This document shows positions 7,822 through 9,900 of a stretch of 9,900 nucleotides of DNA, in pieces. The DNA is from Candidatus Zixiibacteriota bacterium (GTDB taxonomy: Bacteria > Zixibacteria > MSB-5A5 > JAABVY01). The notes below the pieces were generated by a model, which was given only the letters and a program-made list of their open reading frames with translations, searched no databases and was not told where the DNA came from. Where the stretch lies: contig WJIM01000240.1 in the NCBI GenBank assembly GCA_014730285.1, positions 1 to 9,900 of the forward strand, written 5' to 3'. The position numbers and the translations under genes are program-made. Within the stretch, counting starts at the first letter, position 1, and each line of letters opens with the position of its first letter.

Positions 7822-7848
7822 TTTATATTCTCGATTAACTTAAATCAA
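7822..7848 (-). promoter_or_regulatory. Possible weak promoter for clpX
   Basis: On the - strand, TTGATT (7848-7843), overlapping the clpP stop, is followed after 15 bases by TATAAA (7827-7822). The spacing is shorter than ideal. A transcript from here would begin almost at the base of the clpX leader hairpin. This is a weak match in A/T-rich DNA and could be chance. Confidence 0.25.
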
Positions 7849-8429
7849 GCTCTTTCTTCATAGACTTCATCGATTAAGCCATATTTCTTGGCCTCCTCGG
7901 AAGACATCCAGTAATTACGATCGGTGTCCTTCTCGATCTTCTTTAAATCCTGGCCGGTATGTTTGGACAGAATCTGGTTCAATATCTTCTTATGTGTCTG
8001 GTATTCTTTGGTTTGGATCTCAATGTCGGTAACCTGACCCTGAACGCCACCCCAGGGCTGATGAATCATCACACGGGCATGCGGCAGAATCGAGCGTTTT
8101 TCATTAGCGCCCGCTGTCAGGAGCAACGCGCCCATACTGGCGGCCATACCCATACACGTGGTGGCAACATCGGGCTTGATAAACTGCATGGTATCGTAAA
8201 TAGCCATACCTGCCGTCACCGAGCCGCCGGGCGAATTGATATACATGAAGATATCCTTATCCGGATCCTCGGCTTCCAGAAACAGAAGCTGTGCGATTAC
8301 AAGATTGGCCACATGATCGTCGATGGGAGTGCCGATAAATACGATTCGATCCTTCAAGAGCCGTGAGAATATGTCCCATGAGCGCTCGCCGCGTCCTGTC
8401 TGTTCAACTACGATGGGAACTAAAGGCAT
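7845..8429 (-). CDS. clpP: ATP-dependent Clp protease proteolytic subunit ClpP
   Basis: A 194-aa serine peptidase expected to form the tetradecameric chamber that degrades proteins fed by ClpX. The fold and motifs are typical: YINSPGGSVTAG (63-74), nucleophile Ser98 in GMAASMGA, and His123 in MIHQPWGG. The third triad position, 49 residues after the His as in E. coli ClpP, falls in DTDRNYWMS and is Asn172 rather than Asp. The codon is AAT at 7916-7914, one base from GAT. The sequence begins MPLVPIVVEQTGRGERSWDI, as mature ClpPs do, so little or no propeptide is present. The ATG at 8429 has AAAGGAAG upstream with a short gap. It lies 15 bases after the tig stop, as expected for co-transcription. 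ClpP identity is certain; the effect of Asn172 is not. Confidence 0.97.
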   Translation of the reverse strand: MPLVPIVVEQTGRGERSWDIFSRLLKDRIVFIGTPIDDHVANLVIAQLLFLEAEDPDKDIFMYINSPGGSVTAGMAIYDTMQFIKPDVATTCMGMAASMGALLLTAGANEKRSILPHARVMIHQPWGGVQGQVTDIEIQTKEYQTHKKILNQILSKHTGQDLKKIEKDTDRNYWMSSEEAKKYGLIDEVYEERA

Positions 8430-8444
8430 TATGCTTCCTTTCTC

Positions 8445-9716
8445 TTACTGATCCATTTCCTTGATCTCAGAATTCTCTATAATATAGTTTAAAACCTTCT
8501 CCTCCAGAATCGTTTCCTTTATATCCTGGATTTTTTTCTGGGCGGCCAGAAATTCCCTGGCCTTTTCCACGTCCATATTTGCTCTATCGGCAAATTTTTG
8601 CAGCCAATTATCTGTATCCTCTTTTGTAACAGCGATTTTTTCCTTCTCGGCAATCTCATGATAAAGCAGATTCCAGCGGATGAAACGGATTCCGGTTGGT
8701 TTGTATTTCTCCCGAACATCCTGCTCATCGATCTCCTGATCCGGATATTGCTTTTTCATATCCTCAACCATCGCGTCCAGATAATTTTCCAGAAGTGATT
8801 GGGGCATTTCGAATTCATTGGCTGAAATCACCGATTTTATGGCCTGCTCCTTGATATCGCCCTCGATTTCCTGTTTCTTGCGTTCCAGAAGGTCGGCCCT
8901 GATTTTTTCCTTCAATTCTGTCTCGCTGGAGGCCCCATCGTACTGCTTGAAAAATTCTTCGTTCAGCTCCGGCCGCACTATCTCTTTGATTTCCTTGACC
9001 TTAACCCTGAATCCGAGGCTCTTTCCGGCCATATTCTTATCGTAATAATCCTCGGGATAGGTGACATTGATTTCACGCTCATCCCCCGGCTTGGTGTCGA
9101 TCAACTTGTCGGTGAATTCCGGGAGGGTGACATCTTTGTTAAGCTCGAAGGTGAAATCGTTCATCTTATCGTCTTTAACGAGATTATCCGGATCCGAAGT
9201 TTTTTCCATATCCACAATAACCACATCGCCCTCGGCGGACGCTTCACCCTCTTCTTTTTGCTTCATTGAGGAATGCTGGTCGACTATATGGTTAAAGGCC
9301 TTATCTACATCACCCTCATTAACAGTGGCCGGCTCTTTTTTCAATGTGAATCCTGTATATTTTTCGGCCTTGACATCCGGCTTGACATCAAACTCGGCCG
9401 TAAATTCAATCGGCTTGCCCTCTTCGATCTTAATCATCGAAAATTCCGGCTCGCTGATCGGAAATACGCCCGATTCCTTGATAGCATCGGAGTAGGCGTC
9501 GGGAACCATTGTCTCCAGCACCTCTTTTTCGGCCAGTTTGCCGTAACGGGATTTGATTATATCCAGCGGCGCTTTGCCGGGACGAAATCCCGGAATTTTG
9601 GCCTCGCGCCTGAGGACTTTGTAGACCTCGCTGAATTTGCTGTTGACATCGTCTTCGGGGATCGTGATGGTTAGTTTTCTGTGCCAGTTCTGTTCTTCTT
9701 TAATATCGTATTTCAA
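8445..9716 (-). CDS. tig: Trigger factor (ribosome-associated chaperone)
   Basis: A 423-aa ribosome-bound chaperone that holds nascent chains at the exit tunnel. The N-terminal domain (about 1-112) contains the ribosome-docking signature GFRPGKAP (43-50), which binds near protein L23. Residues about 162-243 correspond to the FKBP-type PPIase domain, but the usual IDFTG and IPGFE motifs are replaced by VDMEK and LPEFT; TYPEDY near 219-224 is kept. The C-terminal part (about 244-423) is long, charged and helical, forming the chaperone arms. The start is TTG at 9716 with AGGAGG four bases upstream. No ATG occurs in frame before residue 70, so TTG is secure despite the short spacing. It leads the tig-clpP-clpX-lon-engB-purA cluster. 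The gap to the upstream tRNA gene is 76 bases and shows no clear promoter. Confidence 0.96.
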   Translation of the reverse strand: MKYDIKEEQNWHRKLTITIPEDDVNSKFSEVYKVLRREAKIPGFRPGKAPLDIIKSRYGKLAEKEVLETMVPDAYSDAIKESGVFPISEPEFSMIKIEEGKPIEFTAEFDVKPDVKAEKYTGFTLKKEPATVNEGDVDKAFNHIVDQHSSMKQKEEGEASAEGDVVIVDMEKTSDPDNLVKDDKMNDFTFELNKDVTLPEFTDKLIDTKPGDEREINVTYPEDYYDKNMAGKSLGFRVKVKEIKEIVRPELNEEFFKQYDGASSETELKEKIRADLLERKKQEIEGDIKEQAIKSVISANEFEMPQSLLENYLDAMVEDMKKQYPDQEIDEQDVREKYKPTGIRFIRWNLLYHEIAEKEKIAVTKEDTDNWLQKFADRANMDVEKAREFLAAQKKIQDIKETILEEKVLNYIIENSEIKEMDQ

Positions 9717-9758
9717 TTATCCTCCTGGGAAGATTAATTTGTTTTCACTTTCACAATA

Positions 9759-9773
9759 TGTCCTATGGGGACA
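9759..9773. promoter_or_regulatory. Short dyad between tRNA-Leu and tig
   Basis: TGTCC (9759-9763) and GGACA (9769-9773) are perfect inverted repeats around five bases, and the A/T-rich flanks are partly symmetrical. It is centred about 50 bases upstream of the tig start, where an operator could sit. It does not match CIRCE or the CtsR box. It is short enough to be chance. Confidence 0.2.
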
Positions 9774-9792
9774 ATTTGTTCCAAATTTAAAA

Positions 9793-9877
<85 letters not shown>

Positions 9878-9900
9878 AAAAACGGTCGAATTTCAACGGG

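Noticed and set aside
9061..9495. A 144-codon open frame on the + strand, rich in Ser, Thr and Leu
   Set aside because: It is antisense to tig, and its composition is what the reverse complement of acidic, lysine-rich coding sequence gives.
9781..9792. A terminator after tRNA-Leu formed by AATTTG and CAAATT
   Set aside because: The stem is only six weak A/T-rich pairs with no U-tract.

Overview
The window is bacterial chromosomal DNA of moderate GC content and is almost fully packed with genes. Eight protein genes and one tRNA gene can be supported. All eight proteins are recognisable, mostly housekeeping, and appear intact. I see no phage genes, insertion sequence, CRISPR array or other clear mobile cargo. 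The organism cannot be named securely. Frequent non-ATG starts (three TTG, one GTG), clear AGGAGG-type ribosome binding sites on several genes, a tRNA without encoded CCA, and a dispersed-repeat type I recall from several environmental lineages suggest an anaerobic or environmental bacterium. It could be deltaproteobacterial, or from the FCB group or a candidate phylum such as Zixibacteria. That is a guess, not a finding.

Layout. At the left (1-1742, + strand), a promoter with a palindrome over its -10 box precedes a two-gene ABC-2 type exporter: an ATPase and a membrane subunit whose start overlaps the ATPase stop. It meets, with no base between the stop codons, a small pterin-4a-carbinolamine dehydratase gene on the - strand (1743-2066). 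A 241-base gap follows. It holds a REP-like imperfect palindrome (2157-2230) and a strong rho-independent terminator (2264-2290).

The rest (2308-9716) is a - strand cluster transcribed from right to left: tig (trigger factor), clpP, clpX, lon, engB (ribosome-assembly GTPase) and purA (adenylosuccinate synthetase). Most junctions overlap or are separated by fewer than 20 bases, so this reads as one operon ending at the terminator after purA. The one real break is between clpP and clpX. There a terminator-like hairpin runs its U-tract into the clpX ribosome binding site, with a possible weak promoter just upstream. Upstream of tig, on the same strand, lies a tRNA-Leu(UAG) gene.

Functionally the operon joins folding of nascent chains at the ribosome exit (tig), regulated proteolysis (ClpXP and Lon), 50S subunit maturation (EngB) and AMP synthesis (PurA). 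No undescribed system is evident. The points most worth a second look are an asparagine at the ClpP catalytic-aspartate position, the hairpin in front of clpX, and a trigger factor whose PPIase domain has lost its usual motifs.
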